DNA of 64,000 bases. Source: Alphaproteobacteria bacterium. GTDB taxonomy: Bacteria > Pseudomonadota > Alphaproteobacteria > SMXQ01. This document shows positions 19,291 to 29,855 of the stretch, one piece after another; positions within the stretch are counted from its first letter, which is position 1; every line of letters starts with the position of its first letter. The notes beneath the pieces are model-generated. The model had not been told where the DNA came from. It did no database searches and saw nothing but the letters and a program-made list of their open reading frames with translations. Position numbers and translations under genes: made by a program. The stretch is taken from positions 1 through 64,000 of the forward strand of contig WHSO01000005.1 of NCBI GenBank assembly GCA_009380075.1, in the 5' to 3' direction.

Positions 19291-20469
19291 TTGATTTCCG
19301 CCGTGATGCCGACCTACGCGCGGGCCGATCTTGCGTTCGAGCGGGGCGAAGGGGCGTATCTCTTCACCGCCGGGGGCGACCGGTACCTCGATTTCTGCGC
19401 CGGCATCGCCGTCGATTGCCTCGGCCATGCCCACCCGCACCTGGTCGACGCCTTGACGACGCAGGCCGGCAAGCTCTGGCACACGTCCAACATCTTCCGC
19501 ATCCCCGGGCAGGAGCGCCTGGCGGAACGGCTGGTGGCGAATACCTTCGCCGACACCGTGTTCTTCTGCAATTCCGGCGCGGAAGCGGTCGAATGCGGCC
19601 TCAAGGCGGCGCGGGGGTATTTCGACGCCGTCGGCGCACCGGAACGCTATAGGGTGATCTGCGCCGAAAACGGGTTCCACGGGCGCACGCTCGCCACCAT
19701 CGCGGCGGGGGGACAGAAGAAGCTGCTCAATGGTTTCGCACCGGCGATGGACGGCTTCGACCACGTCGGCTTCGGCAACCTGAATGAAACCCGCGCCGCC
19801 ATCACCGACCAGACCGCCGCGCTCCTGATCGAGCCGGTGCAGGGCGAGGGCGGAATCCTGCCGGCCCAGGAGGACTACCTGCATGGCCTGCGGGAGATTG
19901 CGGACGAATACGGCCTTCTCCTGTTCTTCGACGAGGTCCAGTGCGGCATGGGCCGCACCGGTAAGCTCTTCGCCCATGAATGGGCGGGCGTCACGCCGGA
20001 CATCATGGCGGTGGCCAAGGGCATCGGCGGCGGCTTCCCGGTCGGGGCGTGCCTGACCACCGAAGCGGCCGCCAAGGGCATGGGCGTCGGCGCCCACGGG
20101 TCGACCTACGGCGGCAATCCGCTCGCCATGGCGGTCGCCAATGCCGTCCTCGACGTCATGCTCGAACCCGGATTCATGGAGCGCGTGCAGAAGACGGGCG
20201 CGGAACTGGTTACGCGCCTCGAAACGATCGTGGAGAAGTACCCGAAGCTCCTCAAGGGCGTGCGCGGGCGGGGCCTGATGATCGGCCTGATGTGCCAGGA
20301 CGATCCCAAGCCGCTCGTTCTCAAGCTGCGCGAAAACCGCCTGCTCAGTGTCGGAGCGGCCAACAACGTGATCCGGTTGCTGCCGCCCCTGATCATCGAG
20401 GAACAGCATATCGACGAAGCCATGACGATCATCGATTCAAGCTGCGCCCAGCTCTCGGGTGGGGCATGA
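19291..20469 (+). CDS. argD: Acetylornithine/succinyldiaminopimelate aminotransferase
   Basis: Class III PLP aminotransferase: [17 protein letters not shown]...[43 protein letters not shown]; coupled to argF. Confidence 0.92.
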   Translation: MISAVMPTYARADLAFERGEGAYLFTAGGDRYLDFCAGIAVDCLGHAHPHLVDALTTQAGKLWHTSNIFRIPGQERLAERLVANTFADTVFFCNSGAEAVECGLKAARGYFDAVGAPERYRVICAENGFHGRTLATIAAGGQKKLLNGFAPAMDGFDHVGFGNLNETRAAITDQTAALLIEPVQGEGGILPAQEDYLHGLREIADEYGLLLFFDEVQCGMGRTGKLFAHEWAGVTPDIMAVAKGIGGGFPVGACLTTEAAAKGMGVGAHGSTYGGNPLAMAVANAVLDVMLEPGFMERVQKTGAELVTRLETIVEKYPKLLKGVRGRGLMIGLMCQDDPKPLVLKLRENRLLSVGAANNVIRLLPPLIIEEQHIDEAMTIIDSSCAQLSGGA

Positions 20470-21458
20470 CCGCCGCCGAAGCCTCGAAGCGCGGCCCCAA
20501 GCCCGCCCCCCGGCGTGGCGCCAAGGGCCTGCGCCACTTCCTCGATCTCGACCAGATCCCGACGGCGACGCTCCGCGCCATCCTCGACCTCGGTCACGCC
20601 TACAAGCGCGGCGACGTGCTTCCGGGAGACGCGCGGCCGTGCACCGGCAAGACACTGGCCATGGTGTTCGAGAAGCCGTCCACCCGCACCCGCGTGTCGT
20701 TCGAGGTCGGGATGAAGCAACTGGGCGGTTTCGTCACCATCATCAACAGCCAGGAATCCCAGCTCGGCCGCGGCGAAACCATCGCCGATACGTCCCGGGT
20801 CCTGTCGCGCTACGCCGACGTCGTCATGTTCCGCACGCTGCGCGAATCGAGTCTGGTGGAAATGGCCGCCCATGCCACGGTGCCGGTCATCAACGGGCTG
20901 AGCGACAAGAGCCATCCCTGCCAGATCATGGCCGACCTGATGACCTTCGAAGAGATCAAGGGGCCTCTCGCCGGGCGCACGGTCACCTGGGTCGGCGATG
21001 GCAACAACGTCTGCGCGTCCTGGGTCCACGCCACGGCGCATTTCGGCTTTACCCTGCGCGTGGCGACGCCGAAGGCCCTGGCACCCGATACCCGCATGGT
21101 CGAACGGGTGCGCGCGGCCGGCGGCGATGTCGTGCTGTTCACCGATCCGGCGGAGGCCGTCGATGGCGCCGATTGCGTCGTCACCGATACCTGGCTCAGC
21201 ATGGGCCACGGGGTCGACGGCGATGCCGCCCTCAAGGCGCATATCGCCCAGCTCGAGCCCTATCGCGTCGACGACGAGTTGATGGCGCGGGCGGCACTGG
21301 GCGCGGTGTTCATGCATTGCCTGCCGGCTTCGCGCGAGCGCGAGGTGTCGGCAGCGGTAATCGACGGCCCCCAGTCGGTGGTATGGGACGAGGCGGAAAA
21401 CCGCCTGCACGTCCAGAAGGGAATCCTGCACTGGTGCCTGTCCGGGACGGGGGCCTGA
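20466..21458 (+). CDS. argF: Ornithine carbamoyltransferase
   Basis: [43 protein letters not shown] overlaps argD stop. Confidence 0.95.
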   Translation: MTAAEASKRGPKPAPRRGAKGLRHFLDLDQIPTATLRAILDLGHAYKRGDVLPGDARPCTGKTLAMVFEKPSTRTRVSFEVGMKQLGGFVTIINSQESQLGRGETIADTSRVLSRYADVVMFRTLRESSLVEMAAHATVPVINGLSDKSHPCQIMADLMTFEEIKGPLAGRTVTWVGDGNNVCASWVHATAHFGFTLRVATPKALAPDTRMVERVRAAGGDVVLFTDPAEAVDGADCVVTDTWLSMGHGVDGDAALKAHIAQLEPYRVDDELMARAALGAVFMHCLPASREREVSAAVIDGPQSVVWDEAENRLHVQKGILHWCLSGTGA

Positions 21459-21465
21459 CGCGCTG

Positions 21466-22398
21466 ATGGCTTCGTGGCCGGGGCTCGCGGAAGATCTCGT
21501 CCTGCCGTTCCGGGTCGAGCGAACCGGGCTGCGCGGCCGATTCCTGCGCCTCGGACCGTTGCTCACCGAAATCCTCGCGCGCCACGACTATCCGGTGCCC
21601 GTCTCGGGCCTGCTGGCGGAGTTGATCGTTCTTACGGCGGCGCTGGGCAGCGCGCTCAAGTACGACGGCATATTCACCCTGCAGACGAACGGTGATGGGC
21701 CCGTCTCCATCCTCGTCGCCGATATGACCAGCGCCGGCGCGTTGCGGGCCTATGCCCAGTTCGACGCGGGGCGTGTCGCCGCGCTCGCCGACGGGCCGGA
21801 CCTGTCCCCGGTACCGGCGCTGATCGGTCAGGGGCATCTCGCCTTCACCGTGGACCAGGGACAGGACACCGAACGCTACCAGGGCATCGTCGCGCTGGAA
21901 GGCAGCACGCTGACCGACTGCATCCACCACTACTTTCGCCAGTCCGAGCAGATCGACGCCGCCATCAAGGTCGCCGTCGCCCATGACGGCGGGGCCGGCG
22001 AGGGGGAGCGCTGGCGGGGTGGGGCGATCATGGTGCAGCGCCTTCCCGACGTGAGCGGCGCGCCGGAGCGGGGCCGCGGCGAAGCCGACGAGGACTGGCG
22101 CGAGGTCGTGACCCTGATGGGCAGCGCCCGCACCGACGAAATCGTCGATCCGGCGCTCGCGCCCGACCGGCTGCTCTACCGCCTGTTCCATGAACCCGGG
22201 GTGCGCGCCTTTGCGCCGTTGCCGGTAAGCGCCGGGTGCCGGTGCTCGCGCCGGCGGGTGGCACGCACGCTCGCGGCCTTCCCGCGGGAAGAAATCCTGG
22301 CGCTGATGGAGGATGACGCCGTGAGCGTCCGCTGTGAGTTTTGCGGGGCGGATTATGCCTTCGACCGGGGCGCCATCGAGGCGCTGTTCGCCGCCTGA
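21466..22398 (+). CDS. hslO: Hsp33 redox chaperone
   Basis: Hsp33 fold and C-terminal Zn site CRC...CEFC; standard argD-argF-hslO synteny. Confidence 0.93.
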   Translation: MASWPGLAEDLVLPFRVERTGLRGRFLRLGPLLTEILARHDYPVPVSGLLAELIVLTAALGSALKYDGIFTLQTNGDGPVSILVADMTSAGALRAYAQFDAGRVAALADGPDLSPVPALIGQGHLAFTVDQGQDTERYQGIVALEGSTLTDCIHHYFRQSEQIDAAIKVAVAHDGGAGEGERWRGGAIMVQRLPDVSGAPERGRGEADEDWREVVTLMGSARTDEIVDPALAPDRLLYRLFHEPGVRAFAPLPVSAGCRCSRRRVARTLAAFPREEILALMEDDAVSVRCEFCGADYAFDRGAIEALFAA

Positions 22399-22532
22399 CC
22401 GGGGTGTTCCCGCCGCCGGCGCGCGGCGCCTCCGCATCCCGCCTTGAAATCGTCCCGTTTCACGGTCACGATGCCATTCTCCGCAAGGCCCGGAATTGCG
22501 TCCGGGCGCTCATAAGACGACGGTCACGTCCC

Positions 22533-23135
22533 ATGAAGCCTGTTCGACATGCCCTTGCATCCGTTTTCACTGCCCTCGCTTTGGGGGTGGTGGTGTCCTG
22601 CGCCACGCCGCCGGCGCAGCAGAATTTCCCCGAACTGAGCTACCGGCATCTCCCGCCCATCAACCTTGCGGTCGGGGCGTTCGATATCGAAAACCGCTAC
22701 GTGCCGCCGCTCAAGGACCCCAATGTCGAACACCGCGCCCCCGTGCCTCCCTACAACGCGGCCCGCCAGTGGGGAATCGACCGCATCAAGGCGCTGGGCG
22801 GTCCGGACCGCGCGCGGCTCCAGATCCTGGACGCGTCCATCGTCGAGGTGCCGCTGGCGGTGACGGGCGGCGTCCGCGGGATGTTCACCCGCGACCAGGC
22901 CGCACGCTACGACGGCAAGATCGAGATGACGCTGGAGATCCTCGACCCCAATGGGCGCCGGCGTGCCTTCGTCACCGGACGCGCCAACCGCTCCGAGACG
23001 GTGGCCGAAGGCGCCCCCATCGCCGAGCGCGAACGGGTCTGGCTTACCATGACCGAGGAAATGATGCGCCAGCTCAACCAGGAGATGACGCAGAACGTCG
23101 AGCGCTACTTCGCCAACTACATGGCGCGGCCTTAG
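22533..23135 (+). CDS. Putative lipoprotein, uncharacterised
   Basis: MKPVRHALASVFTALALGVVVSCATPPAQQ (lipobox VVSC); no recognised domain. Confidence 0.75.
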   Translation: MKPVRHALASVFTALALGVVVSCATPPAQQNFPELSYRHLPPINLAVGAFDIENRYVPPLKDPNVEHRAPVPPYNAARQWGIDRIKALGGPDRARLQILDASIVEVPLAVTGGVRGMFTRDQAARYDGKIEMTLEILDPNGRRRAFVTGRANRSETVAEGAPIAERERVWLTMTEEMMRQLNQEMTQNVERYFANYMARP

Positions 23136-23136
23136 G

Positions 23137-24585
23137 TCAATTCCGCCAGAACGCCGGCGTGAGCAGGATCAGCACCGTGAACAGCTCGAGCCGGCCGAGC
23201 AGCATCCCGAACGACAGCAGCCATTTGGCCGGATCCGGCAGGGATGCGAAGGTGCCCGCCGGGCCGATGACGTCGCCGAGTCCCGGCCCGACGTTGGCGA
23301 TCGCGGTCGCCGCCCCCGACACGGCGGTCAGGAAGTCCAGTCCCGTGGCGCCGAGCCCCACCGACAGCGCGCCGAACGACACGACGTAGAGGAAGAAGAA
23401 GCTGAGCACCGATTCGGAAACCGATTCGGGAATCGGCTTGCGGTTGAAGTGGGGCACGAAGACCCCGTGGGGCTGCAGAAGCTTGCCGATCTGGGCGGTG
23501 GTGGTGGCGTAGAGAACCTGGAGGCGGAAGACCTTGAGCCCGCAGGTGGTCGACCCGGCGCAGCCGCCGACGAACATGGCGAAGAAGAACACGGTCAGGG
23601 CGAACTCGCCCCACAGGCTGAAGTCGCTGGTGGCGTAGCCGGTTCCCGTCATCACTGAGACCAGGTTGAAGGTGACCTGCCGGATGGCGGGGCCGATCGC
23701 TTCGTCCGCGGCCATGATCCGCCAGCTCGCCAGCAGGAGGATCGCGGTGCCGGCGATGCCGAAGAACGTATGGACCTGGGAATCGCGCAGGAGAGGCATG
23801 ATGTTGCCGCGCACCGCCTGGATGTAGAGCACGAACGGCAGCGAGCCCGACAGCATGAAGGCCACGGCGATCCACTCGATGGCCGGGCTGTTGAAATGCC
23901 CGACGGAGGCATCGGCGGTGGAGAACCCCCCGGTGGCGACGGTGGTCATGGCATGGGCGACGGCATCGAACCCCCGCATTCCGGCCAGCCAGTAGGCGAG
24001 CGCGCAGGCCATCGTCAGCCCGACGTAGATTATGCTGATGATGGCGACGACCTGGGCGACTCGCGGCAGCGCCTTTTCGGTCTTTTCGGACGATTCCATG
24101 CGGAACAGTTGCATGCCACCCACCCGCAGCATGGGAAGCACCGATACCGCCATGACGATGATGCCGATGCCGCCGAGCCACTGCAGGATGGCGCGCCAGA
24201 TCAGGATGCCGGGCGGGGCCCGGTCGAGCCCTACGATCACCGTTGCGCCCGTGGTGGTGATGCCGCTCATCGCCTCGAATACGGCGTCGGTGTAGCTGAG
24301 CTCGAGGTCGGCCAGCGCGAAGGGGAGCGCCCCGAACAGCGCGATCACCAGCCACGAGACCGTGGTCAGCAGGAAGGCCTGGCGCACGCCCATGCGCGCC
24401 GCTTCCGTCCGCATGGTCAGGATCAGGGTGACGCCGATGAACAGGCAGGCGCCGGCCGCACCGGCGAAGACCCGCCAGTTCGCATGTCCGGTAACGATGT
24501 CGGCGAGCGCCGGCACGCCCATGCCCGCCGAGAGGATGACGAGAAGCAGTCCGATGATGAAGAAGATGGGGCGGATGTCGGGCAT
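23137..24585 (-). CDS. trkH: TrkH-family potassium uptake protein (copy 1)
   Basis: Four P-loop motifs: AMSGITTTGATV, TTVATGGFST, SVMTGTGYATSD, AIANVGPGLGDVIGP. Confidence 0.92.
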   Translation of the reverse strand: MPDIRPIFFIIGLLLVILSAGMGVPALADIVTGHANWRVFAGAAGACLFIGVTLILTMRTEAARMGVRQAFLLTTVSWLVIALFGALPFALADLELSYTDAVFEAMSGITTTGATVIVGLDRAPPGILIWRAILQWLGGIGIIVMAVSVLPMLRVGGMQLFRMESSEKTEKALPRVAQVVAIISIIYVGLTMACALAYWLAGMRGFDAVAHAMTTVATGGFSTADASVGHFNSPAIEWIAVAFMLSGSLPFVLYIQAVRGNIMPLLRDSQVHTFFGIAGTAILLLASWRIMAADEAIGPAIRQVTFNLVSVMTGTGYATSDFSLWGEFALTVFFFAMFVGGCAGSTTCGLKVFRLQVLYATTTAQIGKLLQPHGVFVPHFNRKPIPESVSESVLSFFFLYVVSFGALSVGLGATGLDFLTAVSGAATAIANVGPGLGDVIGPAGTFASLPDPAKWLLSFGMLLGRLELFTVLILLTPAFWRN

Positions 24586-24661
24586 GGGCTCCGCGCGGCG
24601 GGGTCGGGCTGGGGCCGACTATAGGGCCTGCCCCGGTTTGCGGCAAAGGGGCCGCGCGCGG

Positions 24662-26116
24662 CTAGTCCCTCCAGAACGCCCGGGTCAGCAGCACGAAGAC
24701 GGTGACGAATTCGAGCCGCCCGAGCAGCATTCCCGCCGACAGCACCCATTTGGCGCCGTCGGGCAAGGTCGCGAAGTTGCCGGACGGGCCGATGATCGGG
24801 CCGAGGCCGGGACCGACGTTGCCGATCGCGGTCGCCGCCCCGGACAGCGCCGTCACCGGGTCGAGTCCGAAGACGCTCAGCGCCAATGCGATCACGGCGA
24901 AGGTCAGGGCATAGAAGAAGAAGAAACCGAGCACCGATATGGCGACGGAGCTTTCGATCTCCTTGCCCTGGACGCGCGGCACCGTCACCCGGTGCGGCGC
25001 CAGAAGCTGCATCAACTGCTGATGGGCGACGGCGTAGAGCACCTGAAAGCGGAAGATCTTCATGCCGCCGGAAGTGGAGCCGGTGCAGCCGCCGACGAAG
25101 GTCAGGAAGTAGAAGGCGGCAACGGAATAGGCGCCCCACAGCGCGTAATCGGCCGAGGCATAACCCGTCGTGGTGATGATGGAGACGACGTTGAACAGGG
25201 CGCCGCGAATTGCGTCGTGGATCGCCATGTCCTGGGTCAGGACGGTCCAGGCCGCGATGGACAGGGTCGCCACGGCAACGAGGGCGAGGAACAGGCGCAC
25301 CTGTTCGTCGCGCACATAGGCGGCAGGGCCCATTCGCAGCGCCCGTACGTGTACGGTAAACGTAATGCCCCCAAGCAGCATGAAGACGACGATGATGCCT
25401 TCGATCAGGGCACTGCGGAAAAAGCCGATGGAGGCGTCATGGGTCGAATAGCCACCGGTGGCCAGCGACGTCATGGCGTGATTGACGGCATCGAACAGGC
25501 TCATTCCTGCGGCCCAGAGGCTGAGCGCGCAGAGAGTGGTGAGACCGAGGTATACGCTGACCAGGGCGGTGGCGACCTGCTTGAGGCGCGGGAACAGCTT
25601 GTCGGAACGGTCCGACGATTCCGTGCGGAACAGTTGCATGCCGCCGACCTGCAACAGCGGCAGCAGCGCGATCGCGGTGACCACGATGCCAATGCCACCG
25701 ATCCACTGAAGGATGGAGCGCCACAACAGGATTCCCCGTGGCATGCGGTCGAGGCCGGACAGTACCGTGGACCCGGTGGTGGTGATGCCCGATACCGCCT
25801 CGAACACGGCGTCGGCGGGACCGAGGCCGAGGTTGGAGAACAGGAACGGGATGGCGGCGAAGAGCGCGACCAGCGTCCAGCTCATCACCGTCAGCAGGAA
25901 GGCCTCCCGCAGCCCGAGGCGTCTTTCATCATTGGCGCCGCGCATCGACAGCACCAGGCTGCCGCCTACGAAGATCGTCACCATCGACGACACGGCGAAC
26001 ACGCGCCAGTCCACATCGTCGGACGCGACATCGACCGCGGCGGGAAGCAGCATGGCGACGCCCAACGCGCTCAGCAGCACGCCAACGACGAACAAAACGG
26101 GGCGAATATCGGTCAC
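24662..26116 (-). CDS. trkH: TrkH-family potassium uptake protein (copy 2)
   Basis: Four P-loop motifs: AVSGITTTGSTV, TSLATGGYST, SIITTTGYASAD, AIGNVGPGLGPIIGP; tandem with copy 1. Confidence 0.92.
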   Translation of the reverse strand: MTDIRPVLFVVGVLLSALGVAMLLPAAVDVASDDVDWRVFAVSSMVTIFVGGSLVLSMRGANDERRLGLREAFLLTVMSWTLVALFAAIPFLFSNLGLGPADAVFEAVSGITTTGSTVLSGLDRMPRGILLWRSILQWIGGIGIVVTAIALLPLLQVGGMQLFRTESSDRSDKLFPRLKQVATALVSVYLGLTTLCALSLWAAGMSLFDAVNHAMTSLATGGYSTHDASIGFFRSALIEGIIVVFMLLGGITFTVHVRALRMGPAAYVRDEQVRLFLALVAVATLSIAAWTVLTQDMAIHDAIRGALFNVVSIITTTGYASADYALWGAYSVAAFYFLTFVGGCTGSTSGGMKIFRFQVLYAVAHQQLMQLLAPHRVTVPRVQGKEIESSVAISVLGFFFFYALTFAVIALALSVFGLDPVTALSGAATAIGNVGPGLGPIIGPSGNFATLPDGAKWVLSAGMLLGRLEFVTVFVLLTRAFWRD

Positions 26117-26327
26117 GGAGCTACCCGTATCTGATGCAAACGGCCGCGATTATGGTCCGGTGCGGCCGCTTGTCCACGCCAAACCGCGCTAGATCGTGGT
26201 TCAGGCGCGGTTCGGGCGCGCAAGATACCGGCATTTCGCGGGATTTTCTGCGCGAAAACCCGCACTGAAACGGCCCTGAACGGCCAGGATTACCGTGAAA
26301 TCGCGACCGAGGCCGGTCTGTGCCGCA

Positions 26328-26984
26328 TCATGAATTGGGCAGGTGGTGGTTGCCGGGCGTGCCGATCATGGCGAGGAACTCGCGTCGCGTCTTCTGGTCG
26401 GTGCGGAAGCCGCCGAGCATCCGGCTGGTGACCATCGTCGTTCCCGGCTTGTGGACGCCGCGGGTGGTCATGCACTGGTGCGCCGCCTCGATCACCACGG
26501 CGACGCCCTTGGGCTGCAGCACGTCCTCGATGGCCGCGGCGATCTGGGCGGTCATTTTTTCCTGGATCTGCAGGCGCTTGGCGTAGGCTTCGACCAGCCG
26601 GGCCAGCTTGGAGATGCCGACCACGCGCTTGTCCGGCAGATAGGCGATGTGGGCCTTGCCGATGATGGGCAGCAGGTGATGTTCGCAGTGGGATTCGAAG
26701 CGGATGTCCTTGAGCATCACCATTTCGTCGTAGCCGCCGATTTCCTCGAAGGTGCGGGCGAGGATATCCGTGGGGTCCTCGTCGTAGCCGCGGAAGAATT
26801 CCTCCCAGGCGCGCACCACCCGTTCGGGGGTGCCGCGAAGCCCTTCGCGGTCGGGGTCGTCGCCGGCCCAGCCGATCAGGGTACGAACCGCGGCCTCGGC
26901 CTCCATGCGGCTGGGCCGCTTGGGCGCACGGGGTTTGGCTTCAATCACGTTGCTGCGGTCGGTCTTCACGGGCCTGCCTCTCAC
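26328..26984 (-). CDS. folE: GTP cyclohydrolase I
   Basis: [54 protein letters not shown]...CMTTRGV. Confidence 0.96.
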   Translation of the reverse strand: MRGRPVKTDRSNVIEAKPRAPKRPSRMEAEAAVRTLIGWAGDDPDREGLRGTPERVVRAWEEFFRGYDEDPTDILARTFEEIGGYDEMVMLKDIRFESHCEHHLLPIIGKAHIAYLPDKRVVGISKLARLVEAYAKRLQIQEKMTAQIAAAIEDVLQPKGVAVVIEAAHQCMTTRGVHKPGTTMVTSRMLGGFRTDQKTRREFLAMIGTPGNHHLPNS

Positions 26985-27072
26985 GGTTTCACGAGGGTTG
27001 CGCCGGCGGGCTGCGCCGGGTCACCCGCAAGGAGCGAACCGCTTTCCCGTCGCCGGGGAAGGGCGCGCCGGA

Positions 27073-27465
27073 CTAGTGGATCATCGGTCGTTCGCCGGGC
27101 GAATCCAAGGAAAAGGCCGGGATGTCCACTTCGAGGCCGTGGCCATCCACGGTCTCCATATAGTAGCGCCCCGCCATGATTCCGGAAGGCGTGGTCAGCG
27201 GCGTGCCCGAGGTGTATTCGAAGCTCTCCCCCGGCGCCAGCACCGGCTGTTCGCCGACGACCCCTTCGCCGCGGACTTCCTGGGTCCGGCCGGCCGCGTC
27301 GGTGATGCGCCAGTAGCGCCGCTTCAACTGGACCGTCCGGTCGCCGTGGTTCTCGATCTTGACCTTGTAGGCCCAAACGTAGCGGTGATCGCCCGGTTCG
27401 GACTCCTCATCGAGATAATAGGGCTCCACCGTGATGACGATGGAATGGGTGGTCGCGGAATACAT
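27073..27465 (-). CDS. apaG: ApaG protein
   Basis: YRYVWAYKVKIENHGDRTVQLKRRYWRITDAAGRTQEVRGEGVVGEQPVLAPGESFEYTSGTPLTTPSGIMAGRYYM. Confidence 0.96.
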   Translation of the reverse strand: MYSATTHSIVITVEPYYLDEESEPGDHRYVWAYKVKIENHGDRTVQLKRRYWRITDAAGRTQEVRGEGVVGEQPVLAPGESFEYTSGTPLTTPSGIMAGRYYMETVDGHGLEVDIPAFSLDSPGERPMIH

Positions 27466-27562
27466 GAACTCGTTTCCTCCTGGCCGCCTGGCCGCCTTTT
27501 GACGGGGCGAGCATGACCCCAAGAGTGAACCATGCGGGCGCGGGTGTCAAAGCGTGGCTGCC

Positions 27563-28765
27563 TCAGCCCGCGGCGGCGGCAAGCGCCTGGTCGATGTCCT
27601 TGATGATATCCTCCGGATCCTCCAGCCCCACGGAAAGGCGCACGTAACCAGCTGTAATTCCTAGATGATTTCGCTCCTCCTCGGACAGGCGCTGGTGCGT
27701 GGTGGTGGCCGGATGGGTGACCAGGCTCTTGGCGTCGCCCAGGTTGTTGGAAATGTCGATCAGTCGCAGCGCGTTAAGGAATCGGAAGGCGCCGGCCTTT
27801 CCTTTCGGCACCTCGAAGCCGACCACGGTGCCGAATCCGGACATCTGCCGCGCTGCAAGGGCGTGCTGGGGGTGGCTCGCAAGGCCCGGATAGACGACGC
27901 GCGGCAGCGTGCCCCGCGCTTCCAGCCGGGCGGCGATCCGTTCCGCCGAATCGCACATGGCGCGCATCCTGAGGTCCAGCGTCTCCAGACCCTTGAGCAG
28001 GATCCACGCGTTGAACGGGCTGAGCGCGGGCCCGGTATGGCGCAGGAACATGCGCAGGTGGTCTTCCATGTACTCCGGATCGCCGAGGATGGCACCGCCG
28101 AGCACGCGGCCCTGGCCGTCGATGTGCTTGGTGGCGGAATACACCACGATGTCGGCGCCGAGCGCCTGGGGCTTCTGCAGCACCGGCGAGGCGAAGACGT
28201 TGTCGACCACCAGCCGCCCGCCGGCCTTGTGCACGAGTTCCGCCACCGCCGGCAGGTCGATCACCTCGAGGCCGGGATTGGACGGCGTTTCCAGGAACGC
28301 GGCGCGCACCCCCCCGGCCAGCGCCTTTTCCCACTGGCCGATATCGGCGCCATCCACCAGGACCACCTCGATCCCGTAACGCGGAAGGATTTCGCTCACC
28401 ACGTAGAGGCAGGAGCCGAACAGGGCCCGCGACGCGACCAGGCGGTCGCCGGCGCGCAGCATGCACGCCAGCGAGGCGAAGACCGCGGCCATGCCCGACG
28501 CGGTCGCGCGGCAGGCCTCCATGCCTTCGGCCAGTGCCATGCGCTTCTCGAACATGGCGACGGTGGGGTTGGAGAACCGCGAATAGACGAATTTGGTGTT
28601 CTCGCCCTTGAACGCCGCCTCGGCCTCTTCGGCATTGGCGTAGACGTAGCCCGAGGTGGCGAACACCGCCTCGCAGGTTTCCTGGAAGTTGGACCGGTCG
28701 AGCCCGCCACGGACGAGGTTGGTCCGGGTGCGATACCCGTTGCGGCCCGCGCTTTGATCACTCAT
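27563..28765 (-). CDS. metZ: O-succinylhomoserine sulfhydrylase
   Basis: Cys/Met metabolism PLP enzyme: YSRFSNPTVAMFEKRMALAEG, VVYSATKHIDGQGRVLGGAILG, IRLSVGLED; preceded by a SAM-II motif. Confidence 0.92.
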   Translation of the reverse strand: MSDQSAGRNGYRTRTNLVRGGLDRSNFQETCEAVFATSGYVYANAEEAEAAFKGENTKFVYSRFSNPTVAMFEKRMALAEGMEACRATASGMAAVFASLACMLRAGDRLVASRALFGSCLYVVSEILPRYGIEVVLVDGADIGQWEKALAGGVRAAFLETPSNPGLEVIDLPAVAELVHKAGGRLVVDNVFASPVLQKPQALGADIVVYSATKHIDGQGRVLGGAILGDPEYMEDHLRMFLRHTGPALSPFNAWILLKGLETLDLRMRAMCDSAERIAARLEARGTLPRVVYPGLASHPQHALAARQMSGFGTVVGFEVPKGKAGAFRFLNALRLIDISNNLGDAKSLVTHPATTTHQRLSEEERNHLGITAGYVRLSVGLEDPEDIIKDIDQALAAAAG

Positions 28766-28861
28766 CTGCGTCTCCTGTGCCGGTCCCGCGCCACAGGAAC
28801 GGGTGGGACCGGGCAATAAAAAACCCCGACCGATGGGGCCAGGGCGGAAACCGCGCACCCG

Positions 28862-28921
28862 ACCTTTTAGCGACATGTTTAACGTGGGCGCAAGCCGGCC
28901 GGCACAAATGACCACGTAGGG
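28862..28921 (-). promoter_or_regulatory. SAM-II riboswitch (metA motif) upstream of metZ
   Basis: Reverse strand: CCTACGTGGTCATTTGTGCCGGCCGGCTTGCGCCCACGTTAAACATGTCGCTAAAAGG, matching the CGGCUUGC..CCACGUUAAACA..UCGCUAAA core of SAM-II. Confidence 0.9.
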
Positions 28922-28970
28922 GGTTCATAGACCCAAGCACGCCGGTGGTCAAGGTTGAAGGGCGAAGCGG

Positions 28971-29408
28971 CTAGCGGTCGTGACGGTGGCCGGACCGTGA
29001 TCCTCCACCATGCGCGTTGCCGTCGATCAGGTCGGCAAGGCTGTATTGCGACAAGGCGGCGATGAAGGCATTGCGTGCGACCTCCAGTGCGGCGTGAAAG
29101 CGCTTGTCGCCGGGCTGTACCTGGGGCCCGCGTGTCCCGACATGGCGACGGAAGGTAGGCTCGACCAGCTCGAGGACTTCGTCGAGACGAATGGCGCCGG
29201 CGGGCCTCGCCAGGGCGATCCCGCCACCCTTGCCGCGATAGCCGATGATGAACCGGTGCCGCGCGAGATTCTGCGACACTTTCATCAGATGGTTGCGCGA
29301 GATGCCGTAGGCTTCCGCGACGGCGGTGATGGGAATCTTCCTGCCCGGGCGCGCACCCAGGTACATCAGTACCCGGATCGAGTAGTCGGCATGTTTGGTC
29401 AGCATCAT
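28971..29408 (-). CDS. Rrf2-family (NsrR-like) transcriptional regulator lacking all cysteines
   Basis: MMLTKHADYSIRVLMYLGARPGRKIPITAVAEAYGISRNHLMKVSQNLARHRFIIGYRGKGGGIALARPAGAIRLDEVLELVEP...AFIAALSQYSLADLID. Confidence 0.88.
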   Translation of the reverse strand: MMLTKHADYSIRVLMYLGARPGRKIPITAVAEAYGISRNHLMKVSQNLARHRFIIGYRGKGGGIALARPAGAIRLDEVLELVEPTFRRHVGTRGPQVQPGDKRFHAALEVARNAFIAALSQYSLADLIDGNAHGGGSRSGHRHDR

Positions 29409-29740
29409 GGGTTGTGCCGGTCGTAATGGGGCGTAACATCATCGGAAAGCGACCCCGCCGCGACGGCAGGACACGTCTTCGGAGGGAAGACGGGAGCGAC
29501 GGAAAGACGGGAGAACGTCGGCGGATGACGAGGAAATGCCCCCGTTCCAGGTCACGTCACCAAATCCCCCCAAAAGACATACTACTACTTTTTGTGTAAC
29601 AATCATCCGCCATGCGATCAAGAGCCGGATACGCCGCCAGGCCGGGGGATCCACGGATTCCGGCGGTTTGCGTCGCCGAAGCGTGTTTTTGTTGCTGGCG
29701 AGCGGGGCTTGCCGCTAGAAATGGGCCCCTTGGATTCATC

Positions 29741-29814
29741 GCGGGTGTAGCTCAATGGCAGAGCTGTTGCTTCCCAAGCAACTGACGACGGTTCGATTCC
29801 GTTCACCCGCTCCA
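29741..29814 (+). tRNA. tRNA-Gly (anticodon CCC), CCA encoded
   Basis: gcgggtgtagctcaatggcagagctgttgcttCCCaagcaactgacgacggttcgattccgttcacccgctcca; acceptor GCGGGTG/CACCCGC, anticodon loop TTCCCAA, T-arm GGTTCGATTCC. Confidence 0.95.
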
Positions 29815-29855
29815 TTTTCGCCCGCCGGCCCGCGACCGAGACGAAGGCACGGAGA

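Noticed and set aside
20466-22398. argD-argF-hslO block as a possible novel operon
   Set aside because: Familiar conserved synteny in Alphaproteobacteria, not unusual.
24362-26134. 590-aa plus-strand ORF rich in G, D, H, Q and R
   Set aside because: Antisense shadow of trkH copy 2. Composition is typical of non-coding frames in GC-rich DNA.
26237-26264. Imperfect hairpin gcgggattttctgcgcgaaaacccgc downstream of folE
   Set aside because: No clear T run and only modest symmetry, so not confident enough to call a terminator.
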